Shown here piece after piece: positions 35,206-46,973 of a stretch of 64,000 bases of DNA. Source of the DNA: Euphorbia lathyris. Taxonomy: Eukaryota; Streptophyta; Magnoliopsida; Malpighiales; Euphorbiaceae. A program made the translations under genes and the position numbers. The stretch covers positions 43,863,501-43,927,500 of the forward strand of contig NC_088915.1 in NCBI RefSeq assembly GCF_963576675.1. The letters run 5' to 3'. Positions within the stretch are counted from its first letter, which is position 1. Each line of letters begins with the position of its first letter. Below the pieces are notes generated by a model that was given only the letters and a program-made list of their open reading frames with translations, did no database searches and had not been told where the DNA came from.

Positions 35206-35439
35206 TAAAAAATTTGCAGAAATGGAAACAGACCTGAGCAGCAATCAAACTCCCGGACTGAACACGCAAGAACTCCCTTCCACATCTGTATCCACACAGG
35301 TCCTTTTCCCTCTTGTTCCTATTGTTTCCTGTAAAGGTCCAACATTGGGCATGCTAGTGTCTTCCACAAGGAAATCCTCTACTAGGGCCTCAAAAACATT
35401 TTTCCCTGTGAAATTAAACGGCTGCTCGTTCGTTTGCTT

Positions 35440-36617
35440 CTATTGGCGACGACTGTTGCTTCCTCTATGTAAAAGGGTTTTTCCAGTTAAGAATCCGCTT
35501 TTAGTACCGTTGGGGTCCCGGTTCTCTTTATCCGGCTCGTTATCAATAGTTCTCCTGCCATCATCGGATATCCTGGTTTTCACACTTTCCATCTCAGGCC
35601 CTCTGCTCGATCCTATAGTTTCTTCCGCTGAGAACGGACGAGTAGTGATCTTCCGGCGAGGGACCATCATCCAGGGCCCGTAATCAATAACCTGTTGCTT
35701 GCCAACCTGCTCCTCTTCCGTAGTCGGTAGGTTTGACGTGTTCTGATGCTTGTCAAGCACGCTACTATTTTCCACATTCATACTCATCTGGTCACCGGTG
35801 TTGCTCAGACAAATACTCGGGTTGCTGCAACTAGCTCTAACATACCCATAACGCCCACAGTTTGTGCACGCAATATGGAGGCCTTCGTATTCCACTCATT
35901 GTTCACTGCCTTCCAAGTCGAATCGGGCTATTAGAGGTTTGAGCAGGTCAATCTCGACGCAGACTCGTGCAAATTTGCCACGGGTAGCCTCAATAGTGTT
36001 TCGATCCACTCGAACCGGTTTTCCAATCGCAAAGGCGATAGCCAGTAGGATATCTTCGTCATAATAATACAGAGGCAGCTCCGGGAACCTTGCCCACACC
36101 ATGGTTGTATCCACAAGGGATTCAGAGGGATTGAAAGAAGGAGTCCATGTACAGTAAGATAATTCCCTTGCACGAGCCATGGACCATCCACAATAACATG
36201 CTCTCTATCTTCCTCGCTGTCAAAATGGACAAGGTGAAAACCGTGCCCTAAGTCCATCATGTCAAAGCTACCCACCGGTTTTCAGAGCTCCACCGCACGT
36301 TTCTGTAGCGCAATGTACCCTAGGTTACGGTCGAGGAGTTTGATAACCAGCGCTCGTTTCCACGGAACAATCAGTTGGTTATTCAAACTGGGATCAATGC
36401 TAACCTTTGGACGAAGGGGGTCCTCTTCCGAGAAAACCACTTGTACCTTCCCTTCTGCTCGGTAGTCAGTATGGATGCGGTCACGAGTTTGGATCATCCT
36501 TTCAGCTGCTATGTCTTTCCAAGTTTTTTTCTGCGGCGGAGGATCATGGGGGTCCGGTGGAACCGGCGTCAGCGGGCGGTGAAAGGTATCAGTGTTATTG
36601 CGAGAGTTGGACTCCAT
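35440..36617 (-). pseudogene. LINE A ORF1: DUF4283 and zinc-knuckle protein
   Basis: The ORF begins at 36617 with MESNSRNNTDTFHRPLTPVP. It continues through a DUF4283-type RNA-binding fold (KRALVIKLLDRNLGY; GFHLVHFDSEEDREHVIVDG; MVWARFPELPLYYYDEDILL) to a zinc knuckle, CTNCGRYGYVRASC, in which the His of CCHC is Tyr. The C-terminal tail is Ser/Arg/Asp-rich. Breaks are TGA 36282 (Trp position), a frameshift near 36175 and TGA 35896. ORF1 normally coats LINE RNA. Confidence 0.85.
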
Positions 36618-36694
36618 GTCTTGTCTCTTATTAAGTTTTCTATTCTAATTTCCCCAAAACAATCTTATTCTTGTCTACTTATTTTTTCAATTTT
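36618..36694 (-). other. LINE A 5' UTR
   Basis: Pyrimidine/purine-rich sequence between the ORF1 ATG and the target-site duplication; its short length suggests the 5' end is complete or nearly so. Confidence 0.6.
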
Positions 36695-36709
36695 TCCTTA
36701 ACCTAGATC
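36695..36709. repeat. target-site duplication of LINE A, 5' side
   Basis: tccttaacctagatc pairs with 8293-8307 (14 of 15 bases), 28.4 kb apart. Confidence 0.8.
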
Positions 36710-36725
36710 ATTAAGTTCTTCAATA

Positions 36726-38440
36726 ATGAAATTGATATTTATACTACGAGATTGGAAAAATACCTCTTGTAGATTCCAATCGGGTATTAAAGCCTCTCTA
36801 GTGGTGAAGTCTCTAGTCAGTCCACTAAGTCGATTAGATCAAGCCTCGAAGAAATTGATTAATCTTGCTCAAAGTTGATCAGTACCGAAAATCAACCACA
36901 AAACTATATATATATATATATATATCAACATATCAATCCATTTGGATTGATATGTATTGTGTGCAGTAAGACACACTACGTGTCCTACTGCATGCAATGA
37001 TATATAATTTTTTTTAAATAATAATAATATAATAAATAATAATAATAATAATAATAATAAATATTATTATTATTATATATAATAATTAATTATATTATTT
37101 ATTATTATAAAATATATATAATAATTAATTAATTAACAACTTAATTAATTACTATTATATCCTTCGGTTAATTTTAGAGGAGCTAACTTAAGACACTTCT
37201 CAATTCCAACAGTCACCACTTGACTATTGTATTCGGAAAAAACCATCAACTTAAATTGAGCAAGAATAATAATTTATAATTTCTTCAATTAAATATCAAA
37301 CAGTGTTAGAATGTTTTGTCAATCCCATTGACATATTCAATTGTATCAATTAATTAATTAAAACACTTTTAATTAATCAATTTAACTAAAGCTTGATACA
37401 AACAACTTATAAGTGTGTGACTTTCTAGGTTCATCTTTAACTGGCATTAGAGGCATAGTACTAACTCTTAGTAAGTATGTCAAGAATCGAATTCCTTGTA
37501 CTATAAGTGTATCCTATATAAGCTTAACTTATATATACTTATAGTCCTCTAAAAGTCATGATCTCCAGCTAACACACTACGCCATGACGTCCCAATCAAA
37601 GAATGAAGTTATTTGAAGTAAACTTATAATTAAACTAATTATGAACCATCGATCATAATTTCCATGCACTAAAGTCCTTTCATTGAAAATCCCGATCTTG
37701 ACTAGAGCCACAAAGTGTCAAGCTCTAATTGTCAAGATACTAAGAAATATTGATTAAGTCTTTGATAAAATAAGACTCACATCAAGGAACCATTCCTTGA
37801 TACTTATCTCATAAGATGAGTCTTATTGTCCTGGCCAGGAACTCATTCTATAAAAAAACCAATCAATAACTATCTTAGGATTTATCTCTATTTACTCAGA
37901 GTAATGAATCCTCTATTAGCAAACTCTTGTTATACTACACAACTAACTGTAGCGATTCACTGCCGGATTACCAGAATTAAGATCCTAGAACAAAGCAGGA
38001 ACAAACTATAATTACCTGTGCAAGAACAACTAAGTTTCCTCAAGTCAAAGGAATATATGCACTATTATGACCTAGATAATAATTATGTTGACTAGGAGTA
38101 AACCTTTGTGCAATTATTATCTAACGTCACAGTTCGAACCATTCGCCTCTTCGAATGTCCACATATTTATTCTGATATCAACATATCAAACATAATGAGA
38201 TTTTCTGTTTCTGATTAGTATCTCATACTAATCGAGAAAATAAACAGAGGTGATAGTCTAAGGATAGATGAGTGTCCAATTCATTATCCACCGACTATGA
38301 ACATTTAAGATTATTATTTTACCAAAGAAATATATCTCATTATTATTAACTCTTAATAATATTATCTCTTTATAAATAATCTTTGGACTAATATATATTC
38401 ATTAAGTAATTAAACAATACAAATAATTACACATGAATAC
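36726..38440 (-). repeat. LTR-like region in reverse orientation, probable solo copia LTR
   Basis: Read on the minus strand this 1.7-kb noncoding stretch has the texture and order of the copia LTRs here: an AT-rich U3 with short conserved words, a TA-rich middle, and an end (caagaggtatttttccaatc) like the E2 LTR end (aaaaggtatttcttcttatcc). It could end ..ATTTCA at 36726. It contains a (TA)n run (36907-36925), TAA/TTA microsatellites (37015-37145) and two hairpins (36928-36991). No pol, PBS or target duplication was identified, so the boundaries are uncertain. Confidence 0.4.
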
Positions 38441-38518
38441 ATATTTTATTAACTGCCATTTGGATACAAAATTCACACTGCATAATATACAAAAGGAATG
38501 GCCTAGGGCATACAACAC

Positions 38519-39795
38519 TTACATCGCGTCCATTTCAATAGTGTTCAAAAGCCATTCCGGCACAACAATTGAAAAGAAATCACTAGCATTGGAACAGGCA
38601 AGTCTAGCTACCAAATGAGCTGCACTGTTCGCTAAACGATGAATAAAAGCTAATTTAAAATATGGGTTGGATCCTAACAACACTCGACAGTCCTGTATAA
38701 TCATTCCGAACTCAGAGATATCCTATTTTCCAGCTAGAATAGCATCGACCACAAGTTTAGCATCAGAATCGAACTCAACAGATATATATCCCATATTAAC
38801 AAGCCATATCAAACTCATACGAATAGCAAGAGCTTCAATAATGTTAGGTTCTTTGATACCTGGGATAAAAATGCTGCTACAGAGTAGGAAGGTTCCCATA
38901 TCGTCTCTGATTACTGCACCCATGCCGCTGCTCCTTAATTCTTTGAAAATTGCCCCGTCGATGTTGCATTTAACAGAACTAAGGTTGGGTGGCCTCTATT
39001 TCTGAACCAAAATCGGTTGCCTCATAAATATGTTAGCCGAAATCTCTTGGGCTCCTGATACGGTGCTGCTGTTCGAAGCTGGGCGACACTGTGTTTCAGC
39101 TACATTCCGCATCCGAATAGTGCTAATCGGCGCTCTTTGCTGCTGGTCAGAATCGGGAACGTGTGCCGTCGACGGAACGTTGCAGAGGCCGTGGTGGAGT
39201 TTCCCCTCCCTGCTGTGCGATGAGGCCGATACGGGTTGTCTGGGTGGCACTCTTTGTTGATATGCTTTCCAATCTTGAACAGCCTCCATGCTGGTGCGCC
39301 AACTAGTATCTGCCGACCACCACCTCATGTGCCAAAGAACTCTGTTTCTGTGGTCCCAAATTGATTTCAAAGCATAACATATTCTGACGATTATATCCTG
39401 GTTTGAGCCACATAAAGCTTGCAAGAGCCACTCTGCCAGGTTCGAATTGCCCAAAAGCGGAGTAGGAACACTTGCGATTCGCCAAATGTCACCTGCAAAA
39501 CAACACTCAACAAATAAATGGTTATCCATCTCCTCTTGCTCCACACAAACAGGGCATTCGGTTGTAATAGGGACTCTTCTCTGGGCCAAACGAGCTCTAG
39601 TTGGTATACATCTCGAGCAAATTTGCCAAATAAACTGTTTCAGCTTAGAGGGAATCATTAACCTCCACAATCTCTTCCAACCTTCTTGAGCCCTATTAAC
39701 ATCCCCCATACCCATGCCAGCCAGGCAGCCTGAATGCACATTATAGTACCCATCCTTTGACTAATGCCAGATTCTCATATCTTCCCCAACGTATT
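38519..39795 (-). pseudogene. LINE B: 5'-truncated L1-type LINE, zf-RVT and RNase H
   Basis: Minus-strand reading starts near 39795 with SKDGYYNVHSGCLAGM. The zf-RVT domain follows (RLMIPSKLKQFIWQICSRCI; CPVCVEQEEMDNHLFVEC), then a long linker and an RNase H with CNIDGAIFKE, NIIEALAIRM, VEFDSDAKL and NSAAHLVARLA. These retain Asp, Glu and Asp at the catalytic positions, unlike LINE A. The frame shifts near 39000 and has a stop near 38725. It ends MDAM stop at 38519. A poly(A) tail and target duplications were not found. Confidence 0.85.
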
Positions 39796-39798
39796 AGT

Positions 39799-39966
39799 TG
39801 ATAATGTTTAAATTAAAATGTTAAGTTAAATATATTGACTTATCAAAATAAGTGTTTTTTTTAACTTAATTTACTAATTTAAGTGATGGATAAATAATTA
39901 TTATCAAACGCACTTAAATTAAATAAGTGTTTAACATTTTAATTTAAGTCATTAAGTGAATTATCA
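39799..39966. mobile_element. MITE-like inverted-repeat element
   Basis: tgataat (39799-39805) and attatca (39960-39966) bracket 17-bp perfect arms ttaaattaaaatgttaa (39808-39824) and its complement (39931-39947). The 168-bp AT-rich body has further internal inverted words. It lies exactly between LINE B and the RTE element. No protein-coding content; family not recognised. Confidence 0.5.
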
Positions 39967-40022
39967 AACAAAGCCGTTTAAAATAATTTTAATAATAATA
40001 TTAGATATTAATAAGTTTATAA

Positions 40023-40064
40023 TAATAAATAATGGTTCTAATAATAATAATAATAATAACAATA
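40023..40064. repeat. (TAA)n tract at the RTE 3' end
   Basis: Trinucleotide run; ataataataacaata at 40050-40064 is repeated exactly at 51508-51522 and is a candidate target-site duplication of the RTE element. Confidence 0.6.
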
Positions 40065-40134
40065 CAACAACAAAGCCTTAGTCCTAAAATGATTCGGGGT
40101 CGGCTAACATGAACCATCATATAAAACCGTGAAA

Positions 40135-41301
40135 TCAAGTCGTGTCAGCAACACAAATTTGCTCCCTCCACTCCGTCCTATCCACTACCATATTTTCCTC
40201 AATTCCCAGTAAACTCATATCACTCTCGATCACCCTCCTCCAAGTTTGCTTAGGTCTTCCCCTACCCCTCACCTCTACATCCCTTTTCCACTCTTCGGTT
40301 CTCCTAACCGGCGCATCAAGCGCTCTACGTCTCACATGGCCAAACCACCTTAGTCGGTTTTCTCTCATTTTATTCTCAATAGATGTGACCCCTAATTTTG
40401 TCCTAATTATTTCATTACTCACCCGATCATTTCTCGTATGACGACACATCCATCTCAACATACGCATCTCCGCCACCGACATCTTATGGATGTGGCAGTG
40501 TTTCACTATCCAACACTCCGTACCATATAACAATGGTGGTCTAATTGCCGTCCGGTAGAATTTCCCCTTCAATCTATTAGGCATGCCGGGGTCACAAAGG
40601 AAACCCGTAGCACTCTTCCACTTCGACCAACCAGCTTTAATCCTATGAGCAACATCTCCATCTGTTTGGATAATAGATCCTAAATACCGGAAGCAATCCG
40701 AGGCCTGAACAACTCTCCCATCTAGGGTGACTGTCCCTGCCTCCCTACTCCTATGGCCGCTAAACTTACACTCCAAATATTCCGTCTTACTTCGGCTTAA
40801 CTTAAAGCCTCTAGATTCTAGAGTTTGTCTCCATAGTTCCAACTTCCTCCCCACTCCTTCTTTCGTCTCATCAACCAACACAATATCATCTGCAAACAGC
40901 ATGCACCATGGTATACCATCTCGAAGTGAACTTGTTAGTTCATCCATAACGATGGAAAAAAGAAATGGGCTTAGTGCGGAACCTTGATGCACTCCAATCG
41001 TAATAGGAAACTCTTCAGTCTTCCCAACACTAGTACGTACACTCGTGCATGCTCCCTCATACATGTCCTTTATGATGTCAATATATTTCCACGAAATGCC
41101 TTTCCTTATCAAGGCCCACCAAAGTACTTCCCTTGGTACCTTATCATATGCTTTCTCCAAGTCAATGAAAACCATATGCAAGTCTTTCTTCTTATTTCGA
41201 TAGTGCTCCATTAATTGTCTCATTAGATGGATGGCTTCCATAGTTGATCTTACCGGCATAAAGCCAAACTGGTTTTTCGAGATCTTCACCGTCCTCCTTA
41301 G
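40135..41301 (-). pseudogene. RTE reverse transcriptase, C-terminal part
   Basis: About 390 open codons on the minus strand: [58 protein letters not shown], the active site [12 protein letters not shown] (near 40890), and the RTE C-terminal region with [25 protein letters not shown] and ending VADTT. No stop interrupts it, so this half is well preserved, but it lacks its N-terminal part because E3 is inserted. Confidence 0.9.
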
Positions 41302-41306
41302 CCTTT
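41302..41306. repeat. 5-bp target duplication of E3, left copy (ccttt)
   Basis: ccttt here and at 50684-50688 flanks E3. Confidence 0.9.
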
Positions 41307-43132
41307 TGATGGGGCGTAAGTACGGTAGAGCTTCTGCGATGACGAAATGTATATTATGATAAGTGCGTTATGACTATGGATGTGATCTTCCTAAATGATC
41401 TATCTTTACTAGATGCCACTACTTAGGGGCAAGTGTACCCCGTCGTATCAAGTAATAATCCGGTTAAGACCGGGTATCGAATCCACGGGATTTATAACTA
41501 CAAGTATTAAACGACTTGGTTTTATATGTTATCTAAGCGGTGAATACTTTGAGTTGATTCGGGGAACAACTACAAACTACTCCTAACTACGGGTGAGACA
41601 AATCTATATAGCAAAACTCTACAAAATGATATGGAAGGTGATAAGTTATAAATATGACAAACAATGACTCTCAATATATAAACGGTTAATGATTTACTTT
41701 TGCAATGACGACTACGTGTAGTATGACCGACCCGTGAAGTACTTAGACTACGTGGTTCCTAGTCAAGGCGTGTGTAATGTTTGGGACCAGAAATTAGGGC
41801 CCGTAAGTTCCGTGGTTTGTCAATTCCTACGGTTTCTAGAGCGTCACTTCCGGTAAGGCAACACCTATATGAATCCCTAAAAATAGCCCGAATGGCGTCG
41901 AAAATCGCGTTCTCCTACATAATAATCAATTACGAGTATCAAAACAAGTAGCAAACATCAACACAAATATAGAAAAAGAGATTATGAATCATAGATTATA
42001 AATATGGAGAATGTAAATATGAAATACAACCAAGCCTAGTACATAGGAAGAGTACAAGCTAATTAGCAAGTGAAAAGGGAAGAATCCACCCTCGGAACTA
42101 GCTAACCGGACTCAAGGCTGTCTCTTAGGACTTGGAGGTGGAGCTTTCGAGCTTGGTGAACGGAGATGGAACGGAACTTTGACGGAATGCCGGAATCAAC
42201 GAACAAGCTCTCAAGGTGGAAGAGAATTGCTACGTAAATTAAAATCTCAAACTATATAACAAGAACTTAAACTATACTAAGAATTGTATAACAAAGGCTT
42301 GGATTCAAAAGTGTCCAAATGAGTGCTAGTCACTCCTATTTATACACATCAAGCTAGGGGTAGATTTGTAATTTCACAAGATACAAGCATGGAGGAACAT
42401 GATTTTCTGCAGATTTCCCATGATACGCCTCGCGTATGGTGGAGTACGCTCCGCGTATTTACCCATTCCGTCAGAAATCTCCTGCATGTGGACCAAATCC
42501 AGATCTTGTTGTCTCAACCACGCCTCGCGTAGACTGGGGTGCGCCTCGCGTGGTTGAGTTTCTGAGATTTTATTGCTTGAATTGGGTCTTTTACGCCACA
42601 TGTAGCTGAAGCACGCCTCGCGTAAATAAGTCTCTGAGTCTTTTAGGTCGAAGAACTTCCTTACATGCCCCGCGTGTAAGGTAGGACGCCCCGCGTAGGA
42701 GCAATTGACTCTGGGCGACCATGCAGTCTGACTTTCAGGATTAGGCTTATCATTTCTAACACATGTCGCACGCCTCGCGTGGAGGTTGATACGCCCCGTG
42801 TATTGGTGAGTAGATCCCACGTGGTGCCTGTGGATAAAACAATTATTTCTGACCAAGTGTTCCACGCCCCGCGTGAAGGGTGATACGCCCCGCATATGTC
42901 GGTGGATTTTCGCTCCTTGCTCATACCTGAAATACAATTCTCGAGAGCCGAGTTAGCTTGACGTTTTATTTTCTAAATTAATCAAAAATAAGGAAAATTA
43001 ACCGAAAGTACGAAATTTATTTTTATTTCGTTATTTTATTAAAACACTCTATTTTTGCAATTAAACTTATTTATTTCTCCTAAAATTAAACCGTAAATCA
43101 CGCTAAAAGATAGGGACGAAACGCCCCTATCA
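41307..43132 (-). repeat. E3 3' LTR
   Basis: 1826 bases; on the minus strand begins TGATAGGGGCG and ends CGCCCCATCA. Six dyad pairs lie at 42425-42895. Confidence 0.93.
42425..42895. repeat. six pairs of 11-bp dyads (ACGC-N3-GCGT) in the E3 3' LTR
   Basis: Pair starts are 42425/42446, 42520/42541, 42593/42613, 42665/42686, 42770/42791 and 42864/42885. Five pairs have start-to-start distance 21; one has 20. Most members read ACGCCYCGCGT with a 10-base spacer that is not conserved. Confidence 0.9.
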
Positions 43133-43143
43133 AACCTCCTCGA
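43133..43143 (-). other. E3 polypurine tract
   Basis: On the minus strand tcgaggaggtt immediately precedes the 3' LTR (43132). Confidence 0.7.
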
Positions 43144-44590
43144 ACTTTAAAGTTTTACTTGTCCTCAAGTAAAAGAAATCGAAAGACAAGGGATTGAGAT
43201 TATTAAGAAACAAACCGTCGGTTGGTTTTACCAAGTGCGTGATTCCGAAGCTAAAGTTTTATGCAAAGTTTTCGGCAAGTACCTACGCAAACAAATGAGT
43301 GACCAAAACTTGTTTGAAACCTCTATGATCAAATTTAATAGGCAATATTAACGGGGGTCGATTATCTTTTGAGAACCCGATAGTACCTCACCAAGGGATT
43401 TCACTCTTACGCTCAAATTTTAGTGGGTCGGTGTTTTTGCACTCTCCTTTGCACTTACTCGAAGTCACTTTGAGTTTGCATTTTCATCCGGATTTTTCCT
43501 CCTATGTTATGGTCTAGGTAATATTAAAAATGAACCCGGAAGGGGGTTGTAATGTGGGTGGCTTTTTAGTGGCTAATTTTTGGAAACTCGAGTTTAAACA
43601 CCATTTTGATGATCGCACCGTGCTTTTATTTTGGCCTTAGTGAGTACGTAAAGTATCACTCGAAACTGCTCGGGTGGAGCTTGAGTATGCCTTTTGCTCT
43701 TTATTGTGTTTTTCTTTTTCTTTTTGTTTTGAGAACGGCACAAAAACGATTTCGAAAGCTTATGGTGCTTACTTATCAAGGCCTTGGCTTATTTCGGGTG
43801 CGATTTGATTTTGTTGGTATTTAACCAAGAGGAAAAAGGGTTAAATGTTAAAAGGGTATTATAAAAAAAAGTCGGTTAATAGGCTTGAGGGGGTTTCCTA
43901 GAGTTTAATGAAAACGAGAAAAATAAGTTAAGAAAAGAATTAGACTAAGTGGATTCGTTTTATCATCTATTGCCGTTTTAACCAAAATAAGTGTACTTAA
44001 CCCGGTATTAGGTGCAAACTCTATGAGTCGAGTGAAGTCAAAGCTCTCGAAAAATTATGAAAGAAATAGAGTTCTCGTACGAACTCTTTTAGGCTCAAAA
44101 ATATCTCACAAAATTTCGGGTTAAATTGTGTACGTTCAAGTTCTCGTCAAATTTTCAACTATCCCATTTTTATTGCCTTTTTAAATTTCATTATAGAGAT
44201 AACCTTTGGGTTAGAATTCAATGCTTTTGTTTAGTACGAATCTAGGCTTTGCATAAATTCTATAACTTCAGAATTAAGACTAAAATTTCTTACTTAAACC
44301 GATCCTTTGTGTCAACGTCTTTTTATTTAAGAACAAATAACGGAACTTTTAATTAATTTCCGAGGGAGGTAGTGTGTCGGAAAGATTTTAAGAATCAATA
44401 AATTAGTTTAATTATTTTGTTGTTTATTTGATTTTTATTTTTGATTTTGTTAGTGCAAAACAAACGGTGAGTGCGGGGTTGCACGACCCTCCGTGTTATT
44501 AAAATGATGTCTATTCCAAGAACGTCGCAAAAGAAAAGAAAAACAAAAACAAAAATAAAGATGGAACTGAAAAGGGACCCTTGAAGGTCA
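43144..44590 (-). other. E3 noncoding tail
   Basis: About 1.45 kb between the dyad cluster and the purine tract. No gene was recognised; apparent ORFs here are pyrimidine-run artefacts. A region of this kind is usual before the 3' LTR of Athila elements. Confidence 0.6.
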
Positions 44591-44596
44591 GGTCCT

Positions 44597-44774
44597 ACGC
44601 GAGGCGTGCCTAGGGGGGCGCCCCACGTAGGAGGTGCGTTTTTAGCCAATTCTGGCCAGAGACTCAGATACGCAGGGCGCAGTAAGAGGGGCGACCCGCG
44701 TGTTCCGAATTCTGGGCCAGTTATACGAGTAAAATGGTGGGCTCGCGGGGCGTAAAATGGAGTACGCCCTGCGT
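44597..44774. repeat. three dyad pairs downstream of E3 ORF-1
   Basis: Pair starts 44597/44618, 44670/44691 and 44743/44764 are all spaced exactly 21. In each pair the first member has the G-type core (ACGCGAGGCGT) and the second the C-type (GCGCCCCACGT), so members face each other. Confidence 0.85.
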
Positions 44775-45002
44775 GAAGGTTATTAATGGTGCATAAACAG
44801 AGAAAAATGAACACGAAAAGAGAAAATAAACAAAACGAAACATAAAGGGAAATCATAAATATATTAAAATAAAAAAAAGTATAATAGAAACACAAAAAGA
44901 TAACAAAAACAACAAAAGAAACACATAAAACAAAACGAACTAAAATAAACACGAAACGAGAAAACACAAAACAAAGGAAATCATAAAACAAAGAAAGGGA
45001 AA

Positions 45003-46192
45003 CTAAGGTTGAGGTCGAGGAGGATTGTCGTGGATGTTGAAATGTGTGAAGAAGGTGTTGGCGAAGGCGTCAAAGCTGGCCCTATCCGCTTGCCTTTGAG
45101 CCTCGGTGGCGTCGAAGCGAGCATCAAGGGCGTCGAAGCGCGAGTCGAAGTGGGCCCGATCACGTCATTGGTTGTCCTCTAAAATATCCAACCGGGCGTA
45201 GATGGAGTTGAAGTCGTGGTTGGGGGTGGACTAAAGTTGAGGCCCATGTCTGAGTCCTCGTCCTCGTCGTCTTGGGGTTGGGCTGCCCCTGAACTCTCAC
45301 CCGGGCCGGAGGTAGGGCGCTTGAGTGATTTGAAGGCATTTTTTTCCAAGGGCCGCGGCTCCAAGCTGGGAAGGCGGTCAAGGGCAGCTTCGCCAAGAAC
45401 GGAGGTGGCGAAGATGGTGATGAGATGGCCCAACCCGATTTTACCACGTTTTCGGGTAGGCATGTGGTGGAGTTGGACGGCCACGAGGTAGGAAAGGTTG
45501 TAGGTGAGGCCATTCGCACAACAATAGAGGGCCAAAAGCTCGTGCTTATTGGCCTTGGTGGACTCAGACTTCCCCGAGAAGTAGAAGGAGATGAAGCGGT
45601 GGAGAAGTTGGAGGATTAGATCGCGGATGCACGCCGGGCGGAGGTTGGAGACATCGTAATCATCGGACCCGGTGATGGAGGTCCAAAAATCACGAGGGGA
45701 GACACCCTCGGGCCAATGTGCTATGCCCTCCCCCGCTTGATGTGTGAAATGGTTGCGGAGCCATTGTGTGTTAGTGGAGAAAGGTTGGTTGTGAAGGCGG
45801 AAGTTGAAGAGGGCGGCTCTGGGAACCCCATTGGACTCGAGGGTGGTGTAGAACTCCACGACCAACGAAGAGTAAACGTGGTGGCGTGCCCGATAGTGAT
45901 CGAGCCAATTTAGAGCGCGGAGGCGATCCTCAAAAGCACCTCCAAAGCCGAAATGATCAAGGGTGCTGCAGTTGATGTATGGAAGTTCCATTATGTGGGC
46001 AGCGGAAAGTGTTTGGTAGGATTGGGCTTCTTCTTCGGTGAGAAGATGGAAAGGAGCCCGGTATTGGCGGGTGAGTGGCGGTGTTTCCTCTCGTTCGGGG
46101 GGTGGTGGTGATTGGCGTAGTTGGGTACGAGAGGTACAGGCCCGAGTGGACCGTGGTGGGCGCATATCGGCGACATGCTTGCGTCTTGCCAT
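45003..46192 (-). pseudogene. E3 ORF-1-like (ATHILA ORF-1 family) gene, one frameshift
   Basis: ATG at 46192-46190 begins MARRKHVADMRPPRSTRACT. The core has FGFGGAFEDRLRALNWLDHY, VVEFYTTLESN, RLHNQPFSTNTQWLRNHF and LYCCANGLTYNLSYLVAVQL, which resemble the ATHILA ORF-1 / plant transposon protein domain. The frame 46309-45179 ends early. A shift in a G5 run near 45222-45226 recovers the natural tail (SIYARLDILEDNQ, a TGA, then RDRAHFDSRFDALDARFD) ending at 45003. The tail has heptad-like repeats of Phe-Asp-Ala and is probably a coiled coil. It shares the extra-gene position with the E1 env-like gene. Function unknown. Confidence 0.65.
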
Positions 46193-46334
46193 GGTGGTAA
46201 TGAAGGATGGAGAAAGAGTGTAGGAAGAGTGTTGGAAATTAGAGTGAGTTGTGAGGAAGAAAAAGGAGAAAAAGGAGGAGTATATATAGGGGAGGAGTGG
46301 GGAATCCAAGTAAAACTCGGATTCCCAGAGGGAT

Positions 46335-46973
46335 ACGCGAGGCGTGAAGAGGCCACGTCACGCGTATCCCACCTCCTGCTCATTATTTGACGCAAAAACG
46401 GCACGACACGTGGGGCGTGCGGGGAAGCATGCCTCGCGTATCGCACCTTCTGGTCGTAAATTGGTGGGAGAAAGGCGAAGACGCGGGGTGTAAATGGAGG
46501 TACGCCCTGCGTGGAAAGAACAATTTTCGATTTTAAGGAGTTTTTTTGAATTTTTATGGGTTTTAATTGCTTATTTAATGTTTTTATTATTTTAATGAAC
46601 AATTAAGAGGGTGGTTACAAAAATAATGAAGAGGGAAGTTTTGAATTTGAAAAGGTGAAGGGTGATTGGAGGAAAGAAGAGGTGGAGTGGAGAAGTGGGA
46701 AAGATTTTTGGGGAAGAGGAGAGAGTGATGGGAAAGGTGTGAGAGGGAAAGGCTGCCATGGGGAGTTGCAATTCACAACTCCCCTAGGATACGCGGGGCG
46801 TGCCCTATGGGGCGCCCCGCGTGTCCCAACACGTGGCTTTATTTAACGGAAGTCCCAAGGGTTGAGGGTACGCGGGGCGTGGTAGGGTAGACGCCCCGCG
46901 TAGCATGTCGTTTATTACAATAATGGGGACAGATACGCAGGTACGCGGGGCGTACTGGTGTGCACGCTCCGCG
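46335..46973. repeat. six dyad pairs between E3 gag and ORF-1
   Basis: Pair starts 46335/46355, 46408/46429, 46481/46502, 46791/46812, 46870/46891 and 46942/46963; all but the first are spaced exactly 21. First members read ACGCGGGGCGT or a variant, second members the C-type complement, again facing each other. Confidence 0.88.

Larger units (their letters stand above)
8308..36694 (-). mobile_element. LINE A: full-length L1-type LINE split by E1 and E2
   Basis: The element reads on the minus strand from a short 5' UTR (36694-36618), through ORF1 (36617-35440), ORF2 endonuclease, reverse transcriptase and RNase H, to a poly(A) tail at 8308. Its three pieces are 36694-34984, 25539-23458 and 10163-8308, about 5.65 kb in total. 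The joins are proven by protein continuity and by 5-bp duplications at both copia insertions. A 15-bp target duplication brackets the whole. All coding parts carry stops, so it is inactive. It is the oldest layer in this half of the window. Confidence 0.9.

Noticed and set aside
35165..36465. Several plus-strand ORFs opposite LINE A ORF1
   Set aside because: Antisense shadows of ORF1, which has clear DUF4283 and zinc-knuckle motifs.
42374..42937. 187-codon minus-strand ORF repeated at 49926-50489, with recurring Thr-Arg-Gly-Val every seven residues
   Set aside because: The periodic peptide is the translation of the 21-bp-phased dyad pairs; spacers are not protein-like and different frames show similar repeats. 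Treated as DNA-level signal.
44395..44991. 198-codon Phe-rich ORF in E3
   Set aside because: Antisense of purine-rich AT sequence; composition artefact overlapping the dyad cluster.
45160..45519. 119-codon Ser/Thr/Pro-rich minus-strand ORF
   Set aside because: Out-of-frame shadow of the E3 ORF-1 gene, whose core and tail explain the region.
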